Of a DNA stretch of 64,000 nt, positions 45,476 to 56,511 are shown in pieces. The DNA lies in NCBI GenBank assembly GCA_036435485.1, contig CM071597.1, positions 168,622,147 through 168,686,146 of the forward strand. Reading direction: 5' to 3'. Under the pieces are notes generated by a model. It ran no database searches. It had not been told where the DNA came from and saw only the letters and a program-made list of their open reading frames with translations. Position numbers and translations under genes: made by a program. Source of the DNA: Saposhnikovia divaricata (taxonomy: Eukaryota > Streptophyta > Magnoliopsida > Apiales > Apiaceae). The number at the start of each line of letters is the position of its first letter. Position 1 is the first letter of the stretch.

Positions 45476-45779
45476 TGTTATTCACGAATTATATGGCCTT
45501 ATTCGAGACTTAAAGTAATTTATGGGACCTCAACCCTACAGAATTTGAATTTTTCGCAATTTTTGTGCAAACATGCATTTTGTTGGTGCTTTTTGCAATT
45601 TTTCAAGGACTGTTTTGTCAATTTAGAAATATCCGGGAAGAATTTGCGGGTTTTAAAAATTCAGGAGAGCTTTTGTTACCTTGGTAACACTTCGGGTACT
45701 AAATAGCAATTTTGCCATTAAACCTCCCAATCGAAAAGTCTCTCTCGAAAACTCTTCCGTTTCTAATTTTCGAATGAAA

Positions 45780-47010
45780 CTTTTAGTGAGACCCAACCAT
45801 TTTTGTTGTTCAGTCGAAAATTCTCAATCGAGAATTCCTTTTTTTTTTTCAATTTTCGATTTAAAAATTGCTTAGGGGCCCAACCCTTTTTTATTCCTGC
45901 TCGATAATTTCTGGTGGAAAATTCCTTTTTTCTTTTAATTTTCGAATGGAAATTGAATGGGGCCCAACCTTTTTTTTCTTTTCAGTCGAAAACTTCCTCT
46001 CGTAAATTTTATTTTATTTTTTATTTTATTTTTTTGGAATTTTCGATTCAAAAATTCTGGTGGGGTCCAGACCATTTTTTTGTTTCAGTCGGTGAACTCC
46101 ACTCGAAGCTTCTCCTTTACCAATCACTTGAAAATTCTTAATCAAATTTTTATTTTTTTATTTTTCTTTTGCATTTTCGAGAAACTTGTTTGGTAGGGCC
46201 CTACCCCTTTTTATTCTCCTAGTCGAAGAAGTTCAGTCGAAGCCTCCCTATTTTCCTTTTCATTCGAAAATGCTTAATCGAATTTTCTTTATCTTTTTTT
46301 TTTAAATTTTCAAGTGAAAATTTTTGGTGGGGGGACCCAGCCCTCTTTCCTCACTGGTCGAGAATTCTGAGTCGAAAATATTTTATTTTTTTTTCTTTTT
46401 TTTCTTTTTTCAAATTTTCGTATGAAAATTTTTCAGAAGGCCCAGCCCTTTTTTTCTATTTCAATCGGAAAATATTAGTCGTATTTTCCCCTTTTTTGTT
46501 TTTTTATTGAATTTTTGATTGAAAAATTCTGGTGGGGCCCTACCCTTTTATCCTCCCATTCGAAAAATTCCATTCGAATTTTTCTCTTTCACTTTTTATT
46601 TCAATTTTCCATTGAAAATTCTTTGATGGGGCCCAGCCCTATTATCCTCCCATTCGAAAAATTCCATTCGAATTTTTCTCTTTCATTTTTTATTTCAATT
46701 TTCGATTGAAAATTCTTTGATGGGCCCCAGCCCTTTTATCTTCCCATTTTTCATTTTTTTTTCGATTGAATATTCTCTTATTTCCAATGACAATCGGTTT
46801 TGGGGCCCAGCCCACTTTTCCATTTCATTCGAATATGGCGACTCAGATTTTATTTTTTTTTGATAGAATTTTTTGCTGTGGGACCTGCCCATTTTTTGCT
46901 TCCACTCGAAAATCCCCGTTCGATTTTTTATGGGCCCATCCCTTTTATAGCGCCTGATCGAAAAATTTCAGTCGAAAGTCTACGAATGGGGCTCCAGCCT
47001 TATCCGAATT
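45780..47010. repeat. Long array of diverged ~65-135-bp repeats with GGGGCCCAGCCC cores
   Basis: About 13 units, with cores near 45868, 45960, 46060, 46192, 46328, 46438, 46533, 46627, 46723, 46801, 46882, 46931 and 46988. Each core is followed by a T/C-rich run and then TCGAAAAATTCC- and TTTTCGATTGAAAATT-like segments. Similar noncoding tandem arrays are known in the 3' regions of Tat/Ogre-type elements. No protein is encoded. Confidence 0.8.
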
Positions 47011-47160
47011 TGTTAATTTCAGATTTGGAATTTCAAATTTCAATTTCCCCTCTCTTTTAGTCTTCAACAACTATATTATGACATGCAATCTCCTATTGAA
47101 GGTAAGTTGGAGCAAAATTAAACTTCCCGGAACAAGTTCAAGCTTCTGGGAGCAAAACTG

Positions 47161-47827
47161 AAACGGTAACCGGGAACCGCCAATCAAGGCTTGGGTGACC
47201 AAACTAGGAACCAAGGTTGGTTTCTAGGTCATAAACTCAGAATTCACACCTGCTCTTGGTTTCCATGAACCTTGGATGAATTTGGTAGGCCCTCATGGCT
47301 TATTTTGGCCCCCAAGGGCTTCATCTAGTGACTTGATTTCTTATTTTAGGATTCAAGATCTCAATTTGGTTCTCAACTCTTGATCCTTGATTCTTGATTC
47401 AAGATTCGAGACTCACATTTAGTTGTCTAACTTAGTTGTGTTTGGCCGTGTTTGTAACTATTTGACCTTCGAGGTTTTCATTAAAGCATTTCTTAAAACT
47501 GAACGGTAACCGGGAACCGCCAATCAAGGCTTGGGTGACCAAACTAGGAACCAAGGTTGGTTTCTAGGTCATAAACTCAGAATTCACTCCTGCTCCTGGT
47601 TTCCATGAACCTTGGATGAATTTGGTAGGCCCTCATGGCTTATTTGGCCCCCAAGGGCTTCATCTAGTGACTTGATTTCTTATTTTAGGATTCAAGATCT
47701 CAATTTGGTTCTCAACTCTTGATCCTTGATTCTTGATTCAAGATTCGAGACTCACATTTAGTTGTGTTTGGCCGTGTTTGTAACTATTTGACCTTCGAGG
47801 TTTTCATTTAAGCATTTCTTAAAATTG
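47161..47827. repeat. 340-bp tandem duplication
   Basis: ACGGTAACCGGGAACCGCC starts at 47163 and 47503. The two units are nearly identical; the second lacks a short TCTAACTTAGTTG segment. It lies between the GGGGCCCAGCCC array and the misplaced gag fragment. Confidence 0.93.
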
Positions 47828-48054
47828 TAAAAATCATTTGATTTTTTTTCTTTTGAGTACTCGAGCCTGATTTCCGGGCCTAATTTGTCCTTGGTTGCCG
47901 GGAGGCTTCCGGGAACATCCTTTGTTGCAACAACGATAATTTCCGGCTAGCACTAAAAGAGCATGTTTCAGAATCATACTCTTGATCATCCTTTCACCTC
48001 TGGCGATTTGCATTGTCCTCAACGGGGATTGGAGGTTTCCTCATACCTTTTGCT

Positions 48055-48377
48055 TTTTAGCCTCGATGTATTTTACAACAGTTTTGTGCAACCTAAACAT
48101 GTCTCTAGGGGGAATATTTTGTCAATGACATCTTAAAATAGACCTCTGTGGTTCCTTGATGTAGGGTTGTTTTTTCATCCAAGTCTGGGACCTCTAAGAA
48201 TCCCTTGGTGAATTGATTCAAGTAGTCCCTCGGAGATTCAATCTTTGCTTGTTCCAAATTTATTTTGGATCTTATGCACCCCTCTACTTCTAATTGGTCG
48301 TCCGAAGCTTTACTCCATTCCATCAAGGAACTTATCAAGCTAAGAGGCAACTGACTATAACAGCATTGCACCATGCC
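48055..48377 (-). pseudogene. Second Tat gag fragment, downstream of RNase H
   Basis: The frame 48374-48105 contains ESPRDYLNQFTKGFLEVPDL and VYFKMSLTKYSP, a gag capsid segment. The same capsid segment occurs in its normal place near 50930-50770 (EALKVP-like, FFKMSLAKHPPE-like). The element therefore carries two gag pieces, and this one occupies the position of integrase. Confidence 0.72.
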
Positions 48378-48407
48378 CCCCGAGATTCGACCTATATATT
48401 GATGACA

Positions 48408-49771
48408 TTATTTTACACCAATTGGTGCTTCCAACTTTGAATCGATGGTCGGGGCCTTCAGGACTTGGAAGTACACAATTCCTGTATAGTTCTCTAATTC
48501 AGACAAAGTAAACTTAGACAAGGCATCAGCCTTCACATTTTCCTCTCTTGGGATGTGTTCAACATAACATTCATCAAGATGTGTCATTACAACTTTCATA
48601 ATTTTTAGATACTTGGTCATGGTTTCATCCTTGGCCTCAAATTTAACTTGGGCTACTAGAATTCTTGAGTCTCTGAAAATCTTGAGACTCTTGACCCTCA
48701 GGGTTCTGATGACCAAGCCTAATTCGGTAATCAAGGCTTCATACTCTGCTTTGTTGTTCATAGTCGGAAAATCCAACTTCAAAACACACTCGACTGTGAA
48801 CCCATCTGGGCTTTGCAAGGCTAAACCTGCACCACTTGATTTATTTTTGATGCTCCATCAAAATAGAGCACCCAATACTCCTTCAGGGTCATATTTCCAT
48901 CTTCATTATTGTTTTCTAATTCTTTACCCTCCATGGGTTACTTCCTCTTGCCCCCCGACTTATTGGTTGTTAATGGTAAATTCAACCATGAAGTCAGCTA
49001 AGGCTTGGGCTTTGACGGTCGTCCTAGGCTTATAATTGATATCAAATTCTCCTAACTCAATTGCCCACTTAATTAGCCCACCACTGGCTTTCGGGCTATT
49101 GGGTACGTTCCTCAATGGTTGGTCCATCAAGACTTCAATCTTGTGTGCCCGGAAGTATGGTCTTAACTTCCTCGAGGCTGTCACCAAACTTTTCAATGGT
49201 GGAGTAGTTTAACTCTGCATCATGCAACACTTTGCTCACGTATTAGACAGGTTTTTGAATCTTTTGTTCTTCCTTGATAAGAACGGCTTTCACTGCTTGT
49301 TCGGAGACCGATAGTTATAAGAACAAGGTTTCCTCCACGATTGGTTTGGCCAATAACGGGGCCTCAGTCGTATATTCTTTAGCTGTTAAAAGGCCTTTTG
49401 GCTTTCAGTTGTCCATTCAAAGTCCTTTACTTTCTTCAATATTTTGAAGAATGGAAGGCACTTCTCGCTTGACTTGGAGACGATCTTGCCCAAGGCTGCG
49501 ATTCTCCCAGTCAACTGAACGTCTTTTATGGTACGTAGTGGCTCCATATCAGGGATTGCTTTCATCTTGTCGGGGTTAGCTTCGATTCCCCGTTTCGAAA
49601 CCATAAGACCCAAGAACTTTCATTATCCTCACAAACGGCTATATCTTCAATTCGGAGGACCTGCCCCCCAACTCCATCAGGTCGTAATGCGGCTACATAG
49701 CAACTCCTTGCCATCTTTTGATCGCCATTTTCTTCTCCGACTTTGTTCCTAGTTGGGAACTTCACCTTCAT
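48408..49771 (-). pseudogene. Tat pol remnant: RT connection, RNase H, archaeal-like RNase H
   Basis: 49771-49614 holds the protease-RT linker (MKVKFPTRNKVGEENGDQKM). 49613-49386 jumps directly to the RT thumb/connection (VSKRGIEANPDKMKAI, LPFFKILKKVKDFEW), so the RT core with its catalytic DD is deleted. 49196-48960 is the RNase H end (FRAHKIEVLMDQPLRNV, ALADFMVEF). 48818-48408 is the additional archaeal-like RNase H (NNKAEYEALI, FRDSRILVAQV, EENVKADALS), where the usual first catalytic Glu context NNEAEYEAL has become NNKAEYEAL. Frames are interrupted between blocks. The pair of RNase H domains defines the Tat lineage. Confidence 0.85.
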
Positions 49772-49890
49772 GTGGTAATTTTAGGCTACAGCCTTAAAAC
49801 GGGGAGTCCTTTCCTCCCAAAGTTGACGATGACTAGGAAATTCAACATTTGTATGGCCTATCTTGGCTCTTGCCCAATAGTCATGGGTAA

Positions 49891-50250
49891 CTAGATGGTT
49901 TTTTCAACCTTAGACTCCACTTCAATGTACCCGTATATGGGCATGTTAGAAGGGGTCAGTTGGGACTCGGTGTATCCCATCTTCAGAAATGCATCATGGA
50001 AGAGGATGTCAACAGAAGTTCCATTGTCTATCAAGACTCGCTTCACATCAGAATTCCCTATTACGGGAGTAATGACCAACGGATCGTCATCGGGGAACTT
50101 CACCTCTTTGAGGTCTGAATCATCAAACGTGATTGCTACCTTAGTTCTTACACAACTGGGTGCCTTTCCAACAATATGCATCACCTTACGGGCATATGCT
50201 TTCTGAGAGTTCCTTATCGTCCCAGCCACTATCGGGCCTCTGGGGATCAT
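49891..50250 (-). pseudogene. Tat protease domain
   Basis: An open 119-codon frame containing AYARKVMHIVGKAPS, a DSDLKEVKFPDDDPLVITP block and the catalytic motif VLIDNGTSVDILF followed by FLKMGYTESQLTPSNMPIYG. Plant Tat elements typically have D-N-G-S-S-A here; this copy has D-N-G-T-S-V. The frame stops close to the protease end, before the RT linker. Confidence 0.85.
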
Positions 50251-51950
50251 GTCAACTACTAGCCCTCAAGGTTGTGGATTGTGATCATAATCATCATCCA
50301 TTCTATTATAATCAATGGTTACTTCGATTTCCATCTTTGCAGAACTTGCTCAGTTTCTCTCTTTGAATCAGGTACTCAATTTGATCTTTGAGTAGCCTAT
50401 TTTTGCCAATATCATTAGCCACATCTTTGTGGAATCCATAAATACTGATTCTTGTTTCTCTTTTCGGGACCATCCCTTAGTGGTTTCAACCATTGGAGAT
50501 CCTGCTCCTTCTCGATGTCCATCAGGATTCGACTTCGGGCATTTTCAACCTTACATACTCAGCGAACCTCGATCCCTAGTTGTTCCTCTTAGGAGCAGAA
50601 TCGGAATCTCTGGCCGTACGAGGATACTTGTCCTAGGCATCATACTCATGCTCTATCTTTTACTTTCTAGCTTTATCGATGTTCCTATTGTTACCACTAC
50701 CGCCAACCGTGGCTTCTCCTTACTGCATGCTTTCATCAATTTTTATGTACTTTGTAGCCCTTTTTTGGAGTTCAGCCATGTTCTCCGGAGGGTGTTTGGC
50801 CAATGACATCTTGAAAAAGACATTTGTGGCTCCTTGTTACAGGGATATCACAGTCGCTCTATAATTCAAGTTTGGAACCTTTAAAGCTTCCTCGGAGATT
50901 TGGTTTAGTTCATTCGCTAGACTAGTGAATTTTGGGTCACCCCTTTGGGATCACCCCTTGGAGATGCGTATCTGGGGTATCATTCCCTGAATGGAAATCA
51001 AGGGGAATAGATCATCATCCCGTCTGCTCTTTCAACATCTTTAGTACACAATTAAGATTTCTCCCTTTTGCTACATGTGGAGGTTCCAAGCCTCAAATAT
51101 GGGGTGAATCATCCCCTTGTTGGGGGTGGGAATCCATAACTTCGTTTTTGAGTTGTTAGTGATGAAAACTCCATAGTAGAGATCATGCTAATCTGTTAGC
51201 GATTATGGGCAAAATCATGCCTAGGATTGGGGATCCGTCCCTTTAGAATCTTTCTTTCTCAGCTCCTTGGAGTTTCGTTTAAATTCCTGTTCCAAGAGGG
51301 TTCAATTCTTGAACAATGATAGGTGTGGGCATTCTTCACCTTCTCAATAAAAGGAGGGCTAGGATCATTCTGATCTCCTGGTTGAATCAAATCATGGGAC
51401 TTAGCCATTGGGAGACCTCAGTCCTTCTATGCCTCTTTGAAGGCCTCTATATGCCTCCTTGAATGTCTCTCCAAATTGACAAAGGGAATCTCTCCTATTC
51501 TTTAAGTAGGAGGGCAATTTTACCTCTGTTGTTCCTTTCCAAGTCTTGTTTAAACTTTTGGATCTCGGCTTTGTGAGCCTTAACCCTATCTTATGTTGTT
51601 CTGGGCACTTTGCCCGAAGTTTCTCGGACACGCCCAATAATGGGTTCCTTGTCTGCACGCCTCTTCCTCGGGGCTCGATCTCGATCATCTCTAGATGAAA
51701 AATTCTCGGTATAGGGTCCAGAATAATCTTCGTACCCTCCTTCATAGACAGGGCCTAGGCCTGTGATGTATGGGGGTTTATATGGCTTGTTCACTTGATA
51801 TGCATGACCACTTCTCTAATGCCTCATGCGTTTGAGGGATAGATGGGTAGCCCATAGGCTATATTCGTGTTTGCGAAGAATCACGGTGGTGAAGATATGT
51901 GCTCCATGGGGGTAGGCCGTATCCTAGAAGGGAAACAACCATTTGAAAGG
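50251..51950 (-). pseudogene. Tat gag region, decayed
   Basis: The normal position for gag, between primer-binding site and protease. Recognisable scraps are an N-terminal charged stretch (51794-51591, with DDRDRAPRKRRADKEPI), a second scrap 51745-51401 and the capsid segment around 50930-50770. Many stops and frameshifts break it. I cannot trace a continuous protein. Confidence 0.6.
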
Positions 51951-52171
51951 GATTCATCTCCTGGCCTTGGGGATTCATCCCTATTGGCTGCGATCCCTCG
52001 ACATGAGTTTCAATAATTTTGGAGATTCGTCCTTGGGGTTAAGAACCCAAAATCTGGGAATTTGTTTAAGGGGGTAGAGACCCTTGTTCCGTAGTCACGG
52101 GTATAGAAGTGCTAGTGATGGTGTTTGTAGTCACCGGTGTTCTCCGTGTGTTCATGGTGGTTGATGTTGTA

Positions 52172-52189
52172 GTCCCACAGACGTCGCCA
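52172..52189 (-). other. Primer-binding site of the Tat element
   Basis: Minus strand TGGCGACGTCTGTGGGAC, two bases inside the LTR. It is of the TGGCGACTC.. type used by Tat/Ogre elements, usually assigned to tRNA-Arg or a related tRNA. Confidence 0.72.
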
Positions 52190-52191
52190 AA

Positions 52192-52280
52192 TGTTATGGA
52201 ATAAAAATGAGGGTTTTAGATTACGGCTAGGTTTCGTGCGTATTTAATGCTAGGGTTGGTAAGTTTCGAGCTTTAATGGT
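52192..52280 (-). repeat. 5' LTR of the Tat element, first 89 bases of the inner end
   Basis: Matches 44243-44328 (TGTTATGGAATAAAAAT, GGTTCGTGC-like, GCTAGGGTTGGTAAG). It is interrupted at 52280 by the LTR end of Tekay III (TGTAACACCC). The rest of this LTR should lie beyond the right edge of the window. Confidence 0.85.
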
Positions 52281-55200
52281 TGTAACACCCTCACTTTAAT
52301 ATATTAATATATAGGCTTTTTATAAGTAAATAAATATTTTTACAGGGAAATTTCAGAAAATTTTGACATGATGTATTCATAAATATGACTAACCACCTGT
52401 CCAAATCAACAAAACTAATCCAGCTGTATCGAAATCTGCTCACCACATAATATTGACAAAATCATAAAGAAATATAAATTCTAACTAACCAAGACCGCTC
52501 ACATGTCACAGTATGAAACAACTACTAATTAACTATTACAACCCGAATCCGAATAAAATAATATACAATTTCTGTGAATAAATAAGGTCACCGTCTAACT
52601 AGATATTCAACCTTGACTAGTTCCCAACCACTAACCAATGAGAATCTGTAACCCGAACGTCTCCTCTCGCTGCCTATAGAGCAATACCAACTGATCACTA
52701 GTTCCTCTGATCATCTCTAACAACTGGAGAAATAAATAGAAACAAGAGTGAGCCAACAATGCTTAGCAAGTGCAATAGTGATAGAAATTTTAAAATAAAT
52801 GTTGACAACTCTGATAAACAAAAGGAGTTTCATCTCATTATTTGAAAGAATCAGTGAGATCAATTTTTAGATTGCCACAAGAGCCAACAATTCACCATTT
52901 ATAATGTGCAACAGAAACTAGAACTGATAAAAATTCTGACATCAAAATATTACTGAAACGGACTTCCAAAGAGTCAAGAACTAACATCTCAATCGCAGAA
53001 TATAGATTAGAATTGGAATTTTTATTTATTTTAAAAAAAACATCAAAGTTAGGCTGCTGATGAGTCAGCACTAACCCCAGACAAACGCACACAGCAATGT
53101 CCTAGGACAAACGCGCACAGCAATGTCCTTAATTGGATCCATGGCACATATTGGCCTTAACTACCGACCATAATAAGGTCCCACCCCGAAGGGTTTTACG
53201 CCCCAAGGGCCACATTTAAAAACATTTCCAATTCTAAATCATCCACGCTAGGTATCGGGACAATCGACAACCTTTGATCTCCAAACAACTGGAAACTCAC
53301 GTCCAGAATAATAACTCAAGATTAAGAGTTAATAAGAAACAACAACTTCATTTAGTATCGACAAGTTCGATACACTACAGGGAGCAAACGAACAATCAAG
53401 ATTTTTAAAAGATATCGACAAGTTCGATACCAACTAGGGTGGGGAATATAAAGAATGACAATTCGAATAGGTATCGACAAGATAGATATGAGTATTGAGG
53501 AACATTGTCATTAACTTGATTAAAGAGTAAATCGACTTGGGCAATGATAAGAGATATAAATTGCAACCAGATTATCAACATATGAAATTCTATGCTAGAG
53601 CGAGGACATAGGCAAGCCCTACGCTTTTAAGAAAATTTTCAACACATTGCAAGGCTTAACTGACATAAACGATTAGTTTAAACGATTATTTGTAAAATAA
53701 TTTCAGGATAGTTAGTCACAAATCAGTTTGAAGGAAACATTTTCATAAAGGGGTCCACTGGAGAAATTATGTGAAAAATCAAGAATTTTATTAACAGGTA
53801 TTCGTGGAAATTTTAAACTTGGATTCTCTCTATTTAGAACGACTTTTAAACATTTTTGAAGAAAATAAAATAAATAGTATTCAGTTGAGGAATCCAATGT
53901 CATAGCTTGAGTAAAGTATTTAATCGGGAAAGATTATATTTAAGGTTCTTTTAAAAACTTGGTATTCGAATTAGGGGTAGGGAAAATAAACATTTCCATG
54001 CTAACTGGGAAGTATATCATCTTCTAAACACATTTGACCAAACTACATTACACGACAAAAGGAATGAATTGCATCACTTGAAAGATAAGTGAAGAGCAAA
54101 CACTTGCCTCAATACATGAAGCTTCCACTCCCAATATCTCGATCCGTCACTCACTTCACGTCAGCCTCTATTACTTCTACCTTTCCTTCATAATTCGTCA
54201 ATCTTCATGCCAAGACACTCGTCGGCTTCGATAAATATTTCCCTGCTCGAAATTCCATTTACCTGTGCATTGCTCTTGGTCGGGTGTCCTACTTGTACCT
54301 ATTTAAAGGTAAAGTACGTTTCAGTATACTAATATCCTTACTCCTTAACTCCAGTCTACCCAAACGAGACCTGTTCCGCTTAACAAATATAACACATTTT
54401 ATCACATAATAATTATCATTGACAGTGCGCATATAAAATATAAAAGATTGTCTTACTGAAATAACCTTTAGAATCACATATGCTATAAAGTAATTTCGAC
54501 AGCATCTCCTTTATATAATTACACTACCCGTCGGAATACAACTGACTCAACCATTCAATCCAATACTTTTCAATCACATAAATATCCAATAACTAATTCA
54601 ATATTTAGTAATTTCCCCCTAACAATTATCCCACACAGCATCGCCAAAACTTTTACAAATTTCAAAACCACATAGACATCAGGTAACCGTCATCCAAGCC
54701 AAGACATCACTTTAATTAATCCAGGGTAAAATCCTTAGCTCATTATAATTATAATTGAGTAAAATCTACAACCATTATTTCTACAAGCTAATCACATAAT
54801 TCGAACTACATATTTCAAATTTACTTATCTCCATTAATATCTCAAAACTTGATTACCAAACCCAAAAATTATTCTAATGAAGTAAAACCACATACAAGTA
54901 TTACTATCCAATTATTAGCTTGTTGAAGGTGGCTTCACAAATATACTCACCAGTATACACCCCCTGCCTTCCTCCTATTTTCGACATTACACCATACAAC
55001 ATTCCTAAACACTTTCCCCTACTTAATTCTTTCACCAATAAACTTCCACAACCTCAATCCCATGACTACACAATTTCCTTCACCCTCTTCCTCACTTCAT
55101 TTCACGCTACACCTTACCCAACTCGCTTTCCTTCTTTAATTTTCTTCTGTCCCAACCTCCCTGCAACCTTTCTATCACACACTCATTTGCAAATTCAACT

Positions 55201-56497
55201 TGCACTACAACTACAATACTCTAACTGCCACACCCACTAACAATACCACTGCCTCCTTCCCTCTTCAACATCACAATCCAATACACACGCACGACACACA
55301 CGATTCCACACCCAATTAAACTACACCCTATACCCCCATCACCCACTGAACCCACCTGACGAAATCCCCAAATCTTGCACACCAGTTTGAACGCATACAC
55401 ACACTGTTGCACTGATTCGACCATACACACTACACACGCAGCTGAAAAACAAGGCGAAAACAAGGATGAATAGCTCGTCAGCAAAGCCCCAATATCGTAC
55501 CAACCCATCAACAAACTGAGCACCAAAATCCGAATTAACACCCCCACCAAATACACACATACACAGACGTACATATACACACATATGCTGATGAAACACA
55601 CACACACGTACCCAGTGACAATCCCAGCCCAACAACGCCATAGCAGAACCACTGAGTTCGAAACCGAACTCAAACCATGAATCACAAACACCCGCGCACA
55701 GCAGTAATTATAGACAGGAGAAAGGGAAAATGAACAGAGGAGAAGCACAGTGATATAGCAATACACGCACACACACCGTTACAACGTTTACATAGCCGAG
55801 CGGGGAGAGATTTTTTGCGAGAGAGAGAAGGAGAGAGTCTTCGAGAGTTTTCAAGAGAAACAAGAACAGAGTCGTGATACTCAGTTGGGGAAAACAGGGG
55901 AAATTAGGGATTTAAAGGGAATAAAGGTAGTTTAGGACTTTATTAATCCAATTTCTGAAAAAAAAACAAATTTAAAACCATCCTATAGAATGGAAATTAA
56001 ATGGGTAAAAGTTGAGAAAAATCTCAAACTAATTTTTAAAATGTAAAGAATGAAATTATATATCTCCCCATATTTTTAAAATATTTTTAGGATCGAAAAC
56101 GAATTAAATATGGATTTTACAAGTTTTGATCCTTTAAAAACAACATAATCCTTAAAATCATTTTAAAATACTTAAACACCCAAAATACTTCACCCAATAA
56201 TTTTAAAAACTAAACAATATCATAAGATAATAAAACAAAAGATTTCATGATTTTTAACAACTCCGATAATTTTATAAAAAGCTCAGAAGATCAATAATGC
56301 ATGATTTAAATACATTTAAATCATCAAAAAAATGAAATTAAAAATATACGGACTTACACGGCACAAGTAAATCATCACATAAACACGTGAACACAATATC
56401 ACATATAATTGACCTTCTAAAAAAAAATTCTCATCATACAATCCACATTTAATATTAAATAGATATTTATAATTACGCGATTTTCTAAGGCGTTATA
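52281..56497 (-). repeat. 3' LTR of Tekay III
   Basis: 4217 bp. The plus strand starts TGTAACACCC and ends GCGTTATA, so the minus strand runs TATAACGCC...GGGTGTTACA. The left flank is the split Tat LTR; 52276-52280 is ATGGT, the expected target-site duplication whose partner is outside the window. The C/A-rich 54950-55780 section with CACACA runs yields long chance ORFs but no recognisable protein. GAGAGA runs follow at 55815-55840. Confidence 0.85.
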
Positions 56498-56511
56498 TCC
56501 TTCCCCCTTAA
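56498..56511 (-). other. Polypurine tract of Tekay III
   Basis: Minus strand TTAAGGGGGAAGGA immediately precedes the LTR start TATAACG. Confidence 0.85.

Larger units (their letters stand above)
44243..52280 (-). mobile_element. Tat-lineage Ty3/gypsy element, internally deleted
   Basis: 3' LTR 44243-44890, 5' LTR starting at 52192 and interrupted at 52280. Between them on the minus strand are a primer-binding site (52189-52172), gag region, protease, an RT remnant, RNase H, a second archaeal-like RNase H, a misplaced gag fragment, long tandem repeats and a polypurine tract. The additional RNase H and the DNG protease motif are diagnostic of the Tat lineage (Retand/Ogre-like). Most of the RT core and all of integrase are missing. 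Element size without them is about 8 kb. Confidence 0.88.

Noticed and set aside
45914..46957. Several overlapping Phe/Leu-rich ORFs resembling membrane proteins
   Set aside because: They are translations of T-rich units of a degenerate tandem array in several frames and both strands.
55221..55772. A 183-codon minus-strand ORF rich in Val, Cys and Tyr
   Set aside because: It lies in the CACACA-rich part of the Tekay III LTR, resembles no family I know, and overlaps another long ORF in a second frame, as expected from low-complexity DNA.
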